Below are positions 1-11,217 of a stretch of DNA of 64,000 nt, one piece after another. Position 1 is the first letter of the stretch, and every line of letters starts with the position of its first letter. The stretch lies in the NCBI GenBank assembly GCA_963969495.1, contig OZ018322.1, forward strand, positions 155,970,848 through 156,034,847, in the 5' to 3' direction. The notes below the pieces were generated by a model that saw only the letters and a list, made by a program, of their open reading frames with translations, had not been told where the DNA came from and did no database searches. Position numbers and translations under genes: made by a program. The DNA comes from Ceratothoa steindachneri (Eukaryota > Arthropoda > Malacostraca > Isopoda > Cymothoidae).

Positions 1-1250
1 AGTGACGACCATTGTTCTTTAAAACGTTCAAATAGACTCCTTTTTGGACCACTCGTAAGCCCAAGTAAAATATTGCAATCACATGACAACATAATTTTGA
101 AAAAAGGATGACTGCACGAAATCCAAACAAGCTTCCTTCTTAATACTTTCTCAATTATGGTACAGGATCCTTTTTGTAGGCCTGTATTTGATGCAGTTGT
201 GTAAAATACAAGGCATTGAACTTCGTCACGAAGGTTCCAGTCATTAATTGATAAAATGCATGTCATATCTTCTCCTGTTACTCGTGTTATTTTTGGCCCA
301 GCAAGAAGTTTTTTCATTCCATTTACAGAAACTATTTTTGCAATTCGTTCTACTGTTTCCTTTGCCCCATCAATAGCAGGTAGTAGTTTTCCATCCCAGT
401 GAAGAAGGATCGGTTCTTCGAGAGACAACGAAGCTTTGTCTTCATTGTATGTTGCCTCTCTTACTTGCTTTCTGGAACGTCGTATAGAACTCTTGGAAAG
501 TGTCATAGCTGCAATATCCTGACCCAAGGCTTGTGCTATTGAACCAGAAACCATTGTTGATTTTCTATCCGTAATATTTGCACGATCAAGAACTGCAGCC
601 ACACCTGAAGTTGTAAAGATATCTTTTGAATTTAAAGGACTACATTGTGCATTTTTTTTCTAGTTGAAGAAGGTGGATAAAACTCTTTGTCTGCCACAAT
701 TAAACTTCCTTCTTTATATGACGATGACTCGAAATCTGCATGAGCAGCAGCTTCTGATTGATTTTTCGAAGTATATACTTTTTCTTTGTATTGTAAGGCC
801 TTCTCAGGTCGATATCTTTTGCGGGATTCCTTGGCTGAAGTAATCTTATCACGGCACGACATAGTGCTGGAGAAATGTTCTCTCTTTGCATTAACAGAAA
901 TTGGCGGTCTTCTTCATTTTTTACCACATTTAAAGCATTTTTTGAGGCTATGTCAAAAAGTTTTGAAAGAGTAGATACGAAACTACGCTCATTTATTCTA
1001 CATGAGTACAGTTCGGTTTTGGGGTTCTTCTTCAAAAAAAGGTATTCTTCATACAACCTTGAGAGTTTCCCAACGCAAGAGTCTATTCGCTGTGTGGAAA
1101 TCCTGGCTCTTTCCCATACTTTTATGTCTTTTTTGCAAGAGAGGTTGTAACTTTGTTTTGAAGTTATTGACTCCACTTAATGGTGGTACTGAACAACACG
1201 AATCACATCACCACATTCTGGTAGTCTTGCATATGAAAGCTCACTAGTAG
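1..1250 (-). pseudogene. Transposase-like gene, copy A (runs off left edge)
   Basis: Read on the minus strand, this is an interrupted protein-coding relic. From about 1176 it encodes KKDIKVWERARIS, then a segment ending SKLFDIASKNALNVVKNEED, then a basic stretch (KESRKRYRPEK) and an acidic Ser/Glu-rich stretch; the frame breaks repeatedly below 640. The open stretch begins with GTG, not ATG, and the frame upstream (LPECGDVIRVVQYHH) is separated from it by a TAA. The same TAA occurs in copy B at 31.3-34.1 kb, which is the inverted repeat of this locus and shows the rest of the protein. I do not know a named family. Charged N-terminus, FDI motif, and in copy B DTTASN and CRHYIFE motifs resemble multicopy transposase-like proteins with a probable RNase H fold. 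Function is inferred. The window edge cuts the 3' half. Confidence 0.6.
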
Positions 1251-1492
1251 GATGTCATAAAAGCCAGATTGCCGCAAATGAACGAATACTTCGAGCCATA
1301 ATATGAAAAAACAGAAATAAAAATTTATTGTAACTCAGTGAGATGACGGTTCCCCTCAATTTAGTTATACTTAAAAAATATTTTTTTATACTCTAAAATA
1401 TCTAAATATTCAATATTCCTGAAAGAATAAGCTTTCATCAGACATAAATAAATAGGCTCCTGTGTCTGTGAAAATTACGGCAGTCATGCTTA

Positions 1493-1494
<2 letters not shown>

Positions 1495-1559
<65 letters not shown>

Positions 1560-1587
1560 TATATATATATAAATATATATATATTGT
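1495..1587. repeat. (TA)n microsatellite in copy A leader
   Basis: Nearly pure AT dinucleotide run with a few AAA interruptions. It sits in the 5' leader of the copy A repeat, and a (TA)n lies at the homologous position of copy B (31,601-31,666). The tract was therefore probably already in the ancestral element. Confidence 0.95.
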
Positions 1588-1890
1588 GAATTAAAATATG
1601 AACATAAAGTGTGTTAACATATAATTCTAATATTCTTTGAATAAGTCTGATATTGATAAAAAACTGCAAATTATCTATGCACTCAATAAACAAAGTATAT
1701 TACTTACCTAAATAATTATATATATACTTGCATAAACCAGCACTTGTATTCACTTGTATTACATCAACTGTTAAAATTTAAACTACAAATGAACAATTAA
1801 TCGATCCTCGCTGACTTATATAGGAAATTTTGCGATTGCAAAACCATTTGAAACGAGTGGGCGTTATTGCGTCATTACTTCACAAATGGG

Positions 1891-3109
1891 CTCAGAAATC
1901 AAATATGATTGCTGAATGTTTTGAAGTTTTGAAAATACAAAGAATTATGGATGGTCAAATTTACCCCTGGATGCTTATTCATTCTTTTTTATTATATTTA
2001 TAAGCTTTATCGATTTATTTCTAAAATAGATTTTCAATTTTAATCTTTATCAGGAGGAAAAAACTACTGGCCCCTAAAATGTGTACCTAAAGCAAAATTA
2101 AAAAAAAGAAAGAATCGTGAAGATTTTTTTCCGTATTTCGAAAGAATTCCGATAAAAAGCTTTCAGACTTTTAAGTCTAGATAGTAAGCATCTATGTGAA
2201 AAATTCGAACAATAGTAAATTATTATGAGATGTATACTGGAAAATTTTGTAAAAAATTTATGCCAAACAATCGTAGGCCAGAGATCTGCTTGCGAAGCGC
2301 AAGTTCTTCCTGTAAGAAGTAGTGGCTAAGTCTCTTTTCTTCTATTATTATGTTATTGTAATGTATTCCATGTAATGAAGTACATAAATTACTGTATTAT
2401 TTAGTGATTGTACAAAATGTGTCTAAAATAATCTTAGTTGAACAAGTAAATTTAGACCGATAGTAAAAATCTGATTTAATATTTAGATTCTGCATAAGAA
2501 TTCTATATAAAATCCCAGCAAACCCCCCTGTAACAAATTTCTTATTCACCAGTTTAAGCACGTCACCAAAAATAGGCACTATTTCGCAATTCCCAAATCC
2601 ACCAGAAAACTCTGTATGCTATGTCGATACACGAAGCTGCCTTCCCTTCGAAAGTATCTAATTCAGCGATGCACTTTCTCTGGATCGGAAGTAGGATATC
2701 TTGACTCCTTTTCTAAGCAATTTTTTCTCATTTAATTTTGCTGCATGTAGATCTGAAGCCCTTTTCTTTACTCCCAGATTCGTCCAATTATTTACCTCAG
2801 GCTAAGCGAATCATTTACAAGCTGAGTCATCTTCAATTTCAAAAATCTGTATCTTTGCTATCACTGAGTTATTCATCATGATCCGAATTCTAAAGTGAGG
2901 ATAATTTAACGAAAACGGTTATTTGCCTTCATCTGTATGAGGCCATGGGCGCATAGCTGACTGTAGACGAGGAAACTCGATTTTCTATTTCTTTTTATTG
3001 TGGTAACTTAATGTTTCTACGAAACAAAGGCAACATTATGTGTAATGTTCGTTTACCTCTCGCCAGATATAGGTATACATAATGTTACCTTATCATATCG
3101 ATAGGAAAT
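1891..3109. other. No gene recognised
   Basis: AT-rich sequence with short open frames in several frames and no recognisable motif, RNA gene or repeat structure. Confidence 0.5.
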
Positions 3110-3975
3110 TTGTTTCATTCTGGTTCGGAGACCGGATTGTGATCTATAACGACTCACAAAGCGCCCTGAGTGCTCTCGGGGCATTGGAATCTCCACATCC
3201 CCTGGTTCGCGATATCCGTGACGCCAAGGTTTTGGCAAGCCGGGCGGATATCTAGATTATCTTCTGATGGGTCCCTGGACATGTAGGAATTGTGGAGAAT
3301 GAGGGCGCCGATGAGGGCGCCAAAGAGTTCGCGAGGACTCTGTGATCGGCCTAGCGTTTCGCTCTTCCTCACACCGACTCCATGGCAGGAATACGGGCAG
3401 CTCTTCGTGCTGCTTGAAAAAGAAGATGGAAGACGGTCGAAGGGAACTTAAAGTTGCGTGCCATTGCACCGCGACTGTTCCCATGGACCTACACCTCAGG
3501 TTGCTTTATCTCGTCTCCAAATCTGGCACACTCGCGAGACGCACCGCCATTTGATGGAGCGCTCGTCAGCGCCCTACTGTGAATACTGCGTTGTCCCCCA
3601 GACTGTTCGGCACATTCTTGTTGAATTTGCTAGTCTAGGCAATCTCCGCGCACGTTATCTGTCCCGGTACCGGGATGGGTGGGGTCACTACCGCCTGTCC
3701 CTTGTACTCGGGACGAGTTCGTGCACATTGTCCGGTGGACTTATAAACTTTTGCCCTTTATTTAACTTGGTTTTGTTTTTTTGTTATTGTTGTTTTCTTT
3801 GTAGGTCGCACGCTCCTGCGCTTAGGGGAGGGGGAACTTTCCCTGACGCCGGAGCTTGCTTCATAATTGTTGCCATCTTCCCTTTTTATCGTTCCTGTGT
3901 TTTCATATTCTTATTTAAAAGTAGCCTTGTGCTAGGCTGTCGTGATTCCTTTTATTTGATAAAATGCTAAAAAAA
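3110..3975 (+). pseudogene. Jockey-type LINE fragment: RNase H and C-terminal Cys/His tail
   Basis: The plus strand encodes the end of a non-LTR retrotransposon ORF2. RNase H signature: IYNDSQSALSALGALESPHP with the DSQSA acidic motif, then WVPGHVGIVENEGADEGAK, the usual WVPGH and NE-AD block. Further down (from about 3,458) comes LSRLQIWHTRETHRHLMER and YCEYCVVPQTVRHILVE, the Cys-Cys-His tail that follows RNase H in Jockey-type elements. A TGA sits directly before WVPGH (a Cys or similar codon changed to stop), another stop follows near 3,343, and the two halves are in different frames, so this is a dead 5'-truncated copy. The polymerase part is absent. Class assignment is firm; clade is by motif resemblance. 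Confidence 0.85.
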
Positions 3976-4007
3976 GTGCTATTTATTTATAGCAATAAAT
4001 AGCCACT
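3975..4007 (+). repeat. Small hairpin at the LINE 3' end
   Basis: AGTGCTATTTATT and AATAAATAGCCACT pair across a 6-nt loop with one bulged C. It follows directly after the RNase H-tail relic and may belong to its 3' UTR. Confidence 0.5.
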
Positions 4008-4949
4008 TTGACATTGGATCGGGCAGGTTTTGGGGAAGAGTCTCCTCATCCACGCAAAAAAGTGGCTGTATCCGATCAATAGAGGTAATTGTACAGCCGT
4101 AAAACAAAATGTATTAATTTGTTATTATAACCTTCACTTTTGCAGTTTTCTTTATATTTACTCTTTCGCAAGGGACTGAATAACTTTAAAGAAAATAGAG
4201 AATATCTCAAATGGATAAAAATTGGTGTGGAGCTCATGAAAAGTAGTGTCGCCTTAAGAGATGACAGAGCAGAAATGGCCGTGAGTCGTATTCATCTTTG
4301 TGTTAGCGTGGTCACTATTTGTGGCCACTGATGTGTACTGACAATTGAATCTATTTGTATGTAACTCATGAGAAATATTAAAGGAATCCATGAACAAGAA
4401 TCACCAAAATTTATTATTATTATCATTCTTTAATGAATCCCTGAACAAGCATCAACAAATATTATTATTTATTATTGCCACACTCTTCTCTACAAATTAT
4501 AAATCATTGTAGAAGATTGTACACAAAATTCTGTCCGATGAATTGATGCAGGCAATCCGGTATGAAGCTCGCACAGTATAATACATAACTCAGTGCCTTA
4601 TTACTATTTCAAGAATTTTGGAGGATTCCAATTTATATATTTTCCCATATTAATATGACCTTTTTTGCCCTTGGACATATAAAAAAATATTAATTTTAGA
4701 GAATATTTCCTAAATTAATACCATTTTATGTAATGTAATAATAAGATTTTTTTGTTATTCCATTAAATATCTTATAATTGATTTTTATGTATAAATTAAT
4801 CTTAAATTAAAGCTACACGTTAAACCTCAGACTCTGACTCATCTACAACCCTTAACTCCACGGATCTGAGGAACAAATTCATAGCAGGACCAGAGGTACT
4901 CGAAGTACAAACTCGAGTCATTCTGGCAATTGGGACTCACCGTGAATTT
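4008..4949. other. No gene recognised
   Basis: AT-rich sequence. A 63-codon open frame at 4,140-4,331 has no recognisable motif and I do not support it as a gene. Confidence 0.4.
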
Positions 4950-5057
4950 GGGGGGGGGGGGGGGGGGGACTCCAAATACGGTAGAATCACGGTTATCCTG
5001 AAGTCGAAGGGGTGTAAGGACAAGGAATAATGCGAGAGAGAGAGAGAGAGCGAGAGA

Positions 5058-5089
<32 letters not shown>

Positions 5090-5090
5090 A
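4950..5090. repeat. G homopolymer and (GA)n tract
   Basis: A run of about 19 G at 4,950-4,968 is followed by an interrupted (GA)n tract at 5,034-5,090. Confidence 0.95.
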
Positions 5091-5205
5091 CTACAGAACT
5101 ACAGAAATAGGAACCAGCAAAGACCCTAAGGTCCACTCAAGGCCAGTCCGCTTACACATTCTAACGTTAGTGTATCATGCTCTTTTATCTCATGCTGTTT
5201 TTTTG

Positions 5206-5339
<134 letters not shown>

Positions 5340-5433
5340 TAACTATTTCAACTCTACGGTACACACTTATCTACATGTGTACCCTTGACATGCAGGTTTA
5401 GCTATCCCTCAAATACATTTACACGCTTTTTCC

Positions 5434-5486
5434 AACCAGGTGGGGGGGTGATAGGACAGTACTTTCACCCCCCCCCCCACCTGGTT
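5434..5486. repeat. Inverted repeat at the 5' junction of LINE copy 1
   Basis: AACCAGGTGGGGGGGTGA (5,434-5,451) is complementary to the segment ending CCACCTGGTT (5,465-5,486), around a 13-nt loop. The C run of the right arm is four bases longer. It lies exactly where the 5'-truncated LINE copy begins. Confidence 0.8.
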
Positions 5487-7566
5487 CGACGAGAGGAGAC
5501 AATATCCTTGACTTGGTCTTCACCTCTGAGAATGATATCGTTGAGGATGTCTCTGTAGGCGAAGAGCTCGGTGGCAGTGATCACCAGCTAGTTAGATTTA
5601 GCGTCAAGATCCCGAAGGTAAGGTCTGTTGCCAGTCAATCAAGGAAACATGACTTGAGAAGAGCAGACTTTGCAAGCCTTCGTGCTGGGCTGACTGATGT
5701 AAGGCTAGCGGTATGCGAAGAGGTTGAGGATTCGTGTAACGATTTCAAAAATAAATTCATGAGTCTTCAATCTAGTTGCATCCCTCTGAAATGCCTCCGT
5801 CGGTCTTCTGTTCAACCAAAGTGGTTTAATCGAAAAATCGGCCAACTGCTTAGGGAGAAGAGAAATGCGTACCGGCGATCGAAGATCTCGGGTGCCTTTG
5901 ACGAGTACCGGAGGTTAGCCAGGAGAGTGAAGTCCAGCATAAGGGCGGCTAAGCGTACTGAGGAACTCCGAGTGGCGAGACTCTGCAAGGAGAATCCCAA
6001 GGAGTTCTTCGGCTATGTAAATAGCTGTAAACCAATCCATCGTAGGATTGGGCCCTTAGTGGACGAGGAGGGTGCATTAACTCACTCAGATGCAGAAAAT
6101 GCTAACCTTCTCAATGAATACTTCTCCTTAGTGTTCACTAAAGAGTGTGGTCCCATCCCCCAGCCCACGTATTCCTACTCGGGGGCAAAGCTGGAGGCAA
6201 TGGACTTCACCGAAGAAGAAATAAAGAAAAAGATCGCTGACCCAAAGACGAATAAGTCCCCTGGAACGGACGGGTTTCTACCCAAGGTGTTGAAGGAAGT
6301 GTGCAGAGAAAGTATCACGACATCTGTGCGCTATCTTTAACATGTCAATCCGGACCGGATGCGTTCCTAGAGACTGGCGTGAAGCGGAGGTGACTCCGAT
6401 CTTCAAGAAAGGAGACCTCAGCCATCCATCAAACTACCGACCTATCAGTCTGACTTCGATAGTCGGTAAAGTCATGGAAAGCATGATGGTGAACAAAATG
6501 ACGTCGTATTTAGAGTCACACCGCCGACTTCTCAGGAAAGTGCGAGTGCTGGGCATAGACGGAAAAGTAGCCAGCTGGATCGAGAACTGGCTTAGTGGCA
6601 GACGGCAACGGGTGGTGGTAAATGGACAGGCTTCTGAGTGGGTGCCCGTTACTAGAAGGGTGCCTCAAGGTTCTGTCCTGGGACCACTATTATTCATCAT
6701 CTACGTCAACGACATGGACAGTAACATGGTTGCCAAGATTTCTAAATTTGCCGACGATACCAAGCTTGGTATGAACGTTGCCAAGGATGGAAATACTGCC
6801 CACCTGCAGGAAGATCTTGGGAAGATTGGGGAGTGGTCGGACACGTGGCAAATGCCTTTTAACGTGAACAAATGCAAAGTAATGCATATCGGCCACAGAA
6901 ACCCCCAATCTTAGTATATCCTTAAGGGCACTGCTCTTGAATCCACTGACACTGAGAAGGACTTGGGTGTAACAATCACTAGTGGCCTCAAGTTCTCGAA
7001 ACAGTGCATTGAGGCGGAGAAAAGGGCCCAAAGGATGATAGGCTATATCAAGCGCCAGTTTGGTTATCGGAACCAGGGGATTGTACTGTGCCTGTACAAC
7101 TCACTTGTCCGTCCGCACCTAGGGTATGCCGTACAATTTTGGAGTCCTTCATTGCGAAAGGACATCGCGAGATTGGAACGCGTACAAGCTAGGGCAACCA
7201 AGCTGATTCCGTCTATCCAACATAAAAGTTATGAGGATAGACTAAGGGAGTTAGATCTGTTCTCGCTGGGAACCCGTAGACTGCGTGGTCAGCTCATCGA
7301 AGTTTTCAAAATACTTCGAGGGTTCGACAATGTTGACTACCCGGATATTTTCACACTGAGTGAGAACAGAACGCGCAATCACGGCTTCAAACTTGAACTG
7401 AAGCGTTACAACCACAATCTATGTGGGAACTTTTTCTACCTACAGTATCTGCGGTAAGTGGAACGCACTTCCAGTGGAAGTTGTCAACAGTGAATCTGTT
7501 TACCAGTTCAAGTCAAGACTAGACAAAGTCTTAAAAAGTGGCCGTATAGGGACGCAAAAGAATTGA
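5480..7566 (+). pseudogene. CR1-like LINE copy 1, ORF2 (endonuclease end and RT), dead
   Basis: 5'-truncated ORF2 of a CR1-like non-LTR retrotransposon. It opens in the last part of the apurinic-type endonuclease (NILDLVF, GSDHQLVRF), then the linker, then RT: SPGTDGF, VTPIFKKGD, NYRPISLTS, VPQGSVLGPLLF, motif C FADDTKLG, and the thumb (SLVRPHLGYAVQFWSP, RATKLIP). Lesions seen: a one-base frameshift near 6,325-6,341; an internal deletion near 6,518 joining SYLESH to RRLLRKVRV, which removes RT motif A (the DF..AFD block that LINE copies 2 and 3 retain); a TAG at 6,912-6,914 in the same frame as what follows (probable CAG to TAG); and a frameshift near 7,455. The deletion alone would abolish polymerase activity. 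A 3' UTR continues to about 7,690. The sequence is closest to LINE copy 4 (18.8-21.8 kb). Confidence 0.92.
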
Positions 7567-7600
7567 GCAGCCATGTGCCCGCTCGATTGCTAGTCCAAAG

Positions 7601-7639
7601 GTACCCTCTTTAAATGGACCGTAAGGTCTCCTAGGGTAC
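7601..7639 (+). other. 3' UTR stem-loop with GTAA loop, LINE copy 1
   Basis: Outer stem GTACCCT/AGGGTAC (7 bp, perfect), inner stem GGACC/GGTCT closed by the tetraloop GTAA, which as RNA is GUAA, a GNRA-type loop. It lies 35 nt after the ORF2 stop. A hairpin of the same design is in LINE copy 3 at 10,921-10,960. By analogy with other LINEs it could be a 3' recognition element for the reverse transcriptase; that role is inferred. Confidence 0.6.
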
Positions 7640-7841
7640 TTACTTTCCTTTTTACTCCTTGTTACTCCCGCAGGCGTTATCTGCTAGTGATGAAAATAAT
7701 ATAGGTATAGGACAGACAGAAAAAGAAAAGGGGAATTCACATTCACTCCATGCATGGAGGCGTGGCTGGCATCTATCTATTCATCATTTCATTTTAATCC
7801 TCAACTCCATATAATATATGACGTTTTAATCTGTGCTCCTA

Positions 7842-10693
7842 CTACGTTATATTTACGCTATTGAAGTACTCATCAAGTCGGTTTTTGAACATATTAACTG
7901 ACGTGCTTTCAACTACACGGTTGGGAAGGCCATTCCACGTTTGGGTTATTTTAAACTTGAAGTAATTTGGGGCTATAGTAGAGTTAAAACACTTGTTTAC
8001 TAATTTTAAACCATTTTTGCGTGTGTTGGTCTTTTCGTCCAGCTCGAACAATAGTCTGTAATCAATATTTGTAAATTCTTTTAAGATTTTGAATAATTCT
8101 ATCAATTGTCCACGTAATCGTCTACTTTCAAGTGATAGTAGGTTTAATAAGCGTAGTCTATCTTCGTACGGTTTGTTTCGGATTTCAAGAATTAGTTTCG
8201 TAGCCCAACGTTGCAATCTTTCTAACTGCGCTATATCCTTATTTAGGGAGGGACACCAAAATTGGACCGCGTATTCGAGGTGTGGGCGCACGAGCGATTT
8301 GTATAGTGGCATGATTATATCTTTCGATTTGAAAGTAAAATTCCGAGTAATATATTCTAGCATTTGGTTTGTATTTTTGCAAGCTTCTGCCCATTGCTTT
8401 GATACTTTAAGGTCCTCCGAGATTAAAATCCCCAGGTCTTTTTCTAAGTTAACGCAATCGAGAATTTGGTCTTTCATATGGTATTCTACTTTTAAGTTCT
8501 GGCATCCTAAATGCATGACCTTGCATTTACCTATGTTGAAGCCCATTTGCCATTTATCCGCCCATTCCACAATTTTATTAAGGTCCCTTTGCATTTGCTC
8601 TACATCGTGTCTCGCAAGGGCACGGCTTCCTAGCTTTGTGATATCTGCAAATTTAGAGATCCTACTAAACACTCCATTATCCAAGTCATTGATGTACACA
8701 ATAAATAATAATGGGCCTAAAACTGACCCCTGTGCTACCCTGCTGGTGACTGGGGCCCAGTCTGAACACGCTTCATTTACAACAACCCAGTGTGAACGAT
8801 TTGATAGCTAGTTTCTAATCCATTTAAGTATGTTGCCCCTCACCCCAATTGCTCTAATTTTCATCAATAGCCTTTCGAACGGGACTGTATCAAAGGCTTT
8901 TTTAAAGTCAAGGTAAATTATATCCGTCGCTTTAGTGTAATCATAGATGCAAATCATGTTATGAAAGAATTCGAGTAAATTGGTTAGGCACGAGCGCCCC
9001 CGTCTAAATCCATGCTGGGAGTCTGCAATTAAACTATTTGTTTCACAATGGCTCACCAACCTATCTATAATTATCGATTCTAAGAGTTTTCCAATTACAG
9101 AAGTTAGACTGATGGGACGGAAATAAGTAGGCTCAGTTTTATCCCCTTTTTTGAATATCGGCGTAACATTAGCACGCTTGAACTCCAATAAAACTAGGCC
9201 TTCCTCTATTGATCGATTGAAAATCGTTTAGAGCGGTCTTGCTAATTCATTTTTTAGTTCTTTAAGATGTGTTGGGTACATCCCATCGGGCCCGGGTGAC
9301 TTCGACTTTTTCATTTCATTAATATACGAGAGAATCTCCCCTTAATTTATATATATATTGGATAGGGTATTTTTTCTTTCAAAATTTATGTCCTCGCCTA
9401 GTGTTTCTAATTGCCTCACGTCTCCAATAGTAAAAACGCTCGAGACGTCCGTCATAACACCATCTTTACCTCTGATCGGCCCTATTGAACCCTTTATGGG
9501 CTTATACTGTAAACGTAACTGTAAAACCGTTTCAGTTCGTGTTTCGAATTTATAGCAAGGTCTTTTTCATATTTCAACTTAGATTCTCTAATGGCCCGCT
9601 TTACCAGCCTTCAAGCGTCTACGTATTTTTCCCGATTTGTTGTCGTTTCGTTTTTTTTAAAACTTTGATAGTCTTTATTACGCTCCAGAATTAGGTTAAT
9701 TATTAAAGGGCTAACCTACGGTGCTCTCTTTGACTTTCCATTATTTCGACGAACGTACTTAACTAGCTCGGAATCCACCGTGAGCACATTTTGCTGTAGC
9801 TCCGAGTACATTCCTTGTACTGTCTTATTATCAAAACATCTCCCCCAGTCTATCTTTTTAATCCGGTTACGGAAGGTTTCAAAATTACAACTCCCAAATC
9901 GTGGGATTAGTTGTGAACTCTCTTTTACCTCAACGCTCGTATTAATTTTAAACCTAATTACATTATGGTCACTCGTCGCCAAATGCTAACCCACGCAAAC
10001 GTTTTCTACCAAAGTCTCCTCTGTTGAAATAATCAAATCCAGTATATTTTGTTTACGCGTAGTTTCTTCTTCTTTTTGCACGAGAAAATTATCCTGGATG
10101 AAATCTACTAATCTCTCCCCAACTTTATCCGAAGTATAGTTTGTAGAGTTAACGTTAGGGTAATTGAAATCTCCGCAAATTATTGTTTTTCCTTTTCTCA
10201 CTATGGATAAAAGGCACTCAAAGAGTAGTAAGTTCTCTGATTCTATTAGAGATGGGGGGCGATAGGTAACGGCTAAGTTAATTTTATTATTTTTAGCACA
10301 CTCAAGCTCAATTAACAGAACCTCGCTCTTCATATTTACGGTCGTGGCGAACATCGATATCGCATTTATCCCCTCTTTTACGTAAGCTAAAACTCCACCG
10401 CCTCTTCCATTTAGTCGGTCTTTATGATGGATTTTGCACCCTTCAATATTAAATTCCACAATAAAGTCTCTAGAAGCTGTATCTAACCACGTCTCGCTAA
10501 TACATGTGATATCGTAATCGCCCTCCTGAATCACAGCTTTAAATTCGGGCAGTTTGTTTCTCAAACTCCGAACATTGGCGTAAATACATTTTAATTGTCC
10601 TTTTAAATAACGACGTCCCTCTCTTGTATGACTGAACCGTTTCCCTGCTCGCGGCGTGAAATCTCGTTCGGCGCATTTATGGCTTGGGGGCAA
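7842..10693 (-). pseudogene. CR1-like LINE copy 2, near full-length ORF2, dead
   Basis: Minus-strand ORF2 of about 950 codons, the usual length for this class. Endonuclease (10,693-9,960): YANVRSLRNKLPEF, ISETWLDT, VTYRPPS, ICGDFNYPN, ILDLI and TSDHNVIRF, all main catalytic blocks present. RT (about 9,188-8,640): VTPIFKKGD, QHGFRRGRSCLTNL, motif A YLDFKKAFDTV, AQGSVLGPLLF and motif C, which reads FADI instead of FADD, so one catalytic aspartate is lost. The thumb continues with KSLVRPHLEYAVQFWCP and a C-terminal WNGLPNRVVE block. Stops: TAG at 9,984-9,986 just before the SDH motif, TAG near 9,715, TGA near 9,610, and one near 8,808 after WIRN. It converges tail to tail with LINE copy 1. 3' sequence runs to about 7,745; the 5' end is near 10,700. 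Confidence 0.92.
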
Positions 10694-10863
10694 ATAACTT
10701 CCGTACTATAGAGGTTGCGGAGGCTCTCATTTACAATCCTGCCCAGCTTCGAATTACCCAGAGAATTTCCTGAAAATCATTCCAAAAATTATAAAACTTA
10801 ACTCCCATTTCCTGACATAAACGTTTGAGACATTCATTGGTGTAAATTAACCTTGACTGCATT

Positions 10864-10897
<34 letters not shown>
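10864..10897. repeat. (GA)n microsatellite at the 3' edge of LINE copy 3
   Basis: Pure GA run. The 3' UTR of the minus-strand LINE copy 3 appears to end here, after two short TTACATAGA repeats. Confidence 0.9.
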
Positions 10898-10899
<2 letters not shown>

Positions 10900-10920
10900 A
10901 CATAGAGTTACATAGATACA

Positions 10921-10960
10921 CAGATCACACGGGCCTTACGGCCCAGACTAAGGTGATCTG
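10921..10960 (-). other. 3' UTR stem-loop with GTAA loop, LINE copy 3
   Basis: On the minus strand: outer stem CAGATCAC/GTGATCTG (8 bp, perfect), inner stem GGGCC/GGCCC closed by GTAA. Stem sequences differ from those at 7,601-7,639 but the layout (outer stem, 5' internal bulge, 5-bp GC stem, GTAA) is the same. It lies about 260 nt beyond the ORF2 stop. Confidence 0.6.
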
Positions 10961-11217
10961 GCCTTAAATCTACTGCCACTTACACATAGAATAGTAGAAG
11001 TAAAGGATAGAAAAGTTTTAGGCTCTCCCCAACCTCCACTCCCTCCGGCAAAAGCCGTACATGAAATAATTTTGGAAAAGTACCTTGCAGGTGTAAGAAG
11101 ACAGTACCTGAAGGAAATTTGCATTGAATAGTAATTAAATGAAATGAATATGAAAACCACTTACATAAACCTGAAAGAGTTATATTTTTGTAATATTATT
11201 TTATTTTGTAGCTTATG

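Larger units (their letters stand above)
1..1890 (-). repeat. Dispersed repeat copy A, inverted relative to 31.3-33.2 kb
   Basis: The reverse complement of 1-1890 aligns by eye with 31,290-33,165, coding part, 5' leader and embedded (TA)n included. Position 1 corresponds to about 33,165 and about 1890 corresponds to about 31,290. Single-base differences, homopolymer indels and different (TA)n lengths separate the copies. The outer 5' boundary lies near 1,860-1,890. No terminal inverted repeats or target duplications were identified. Confidence 0.75.
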
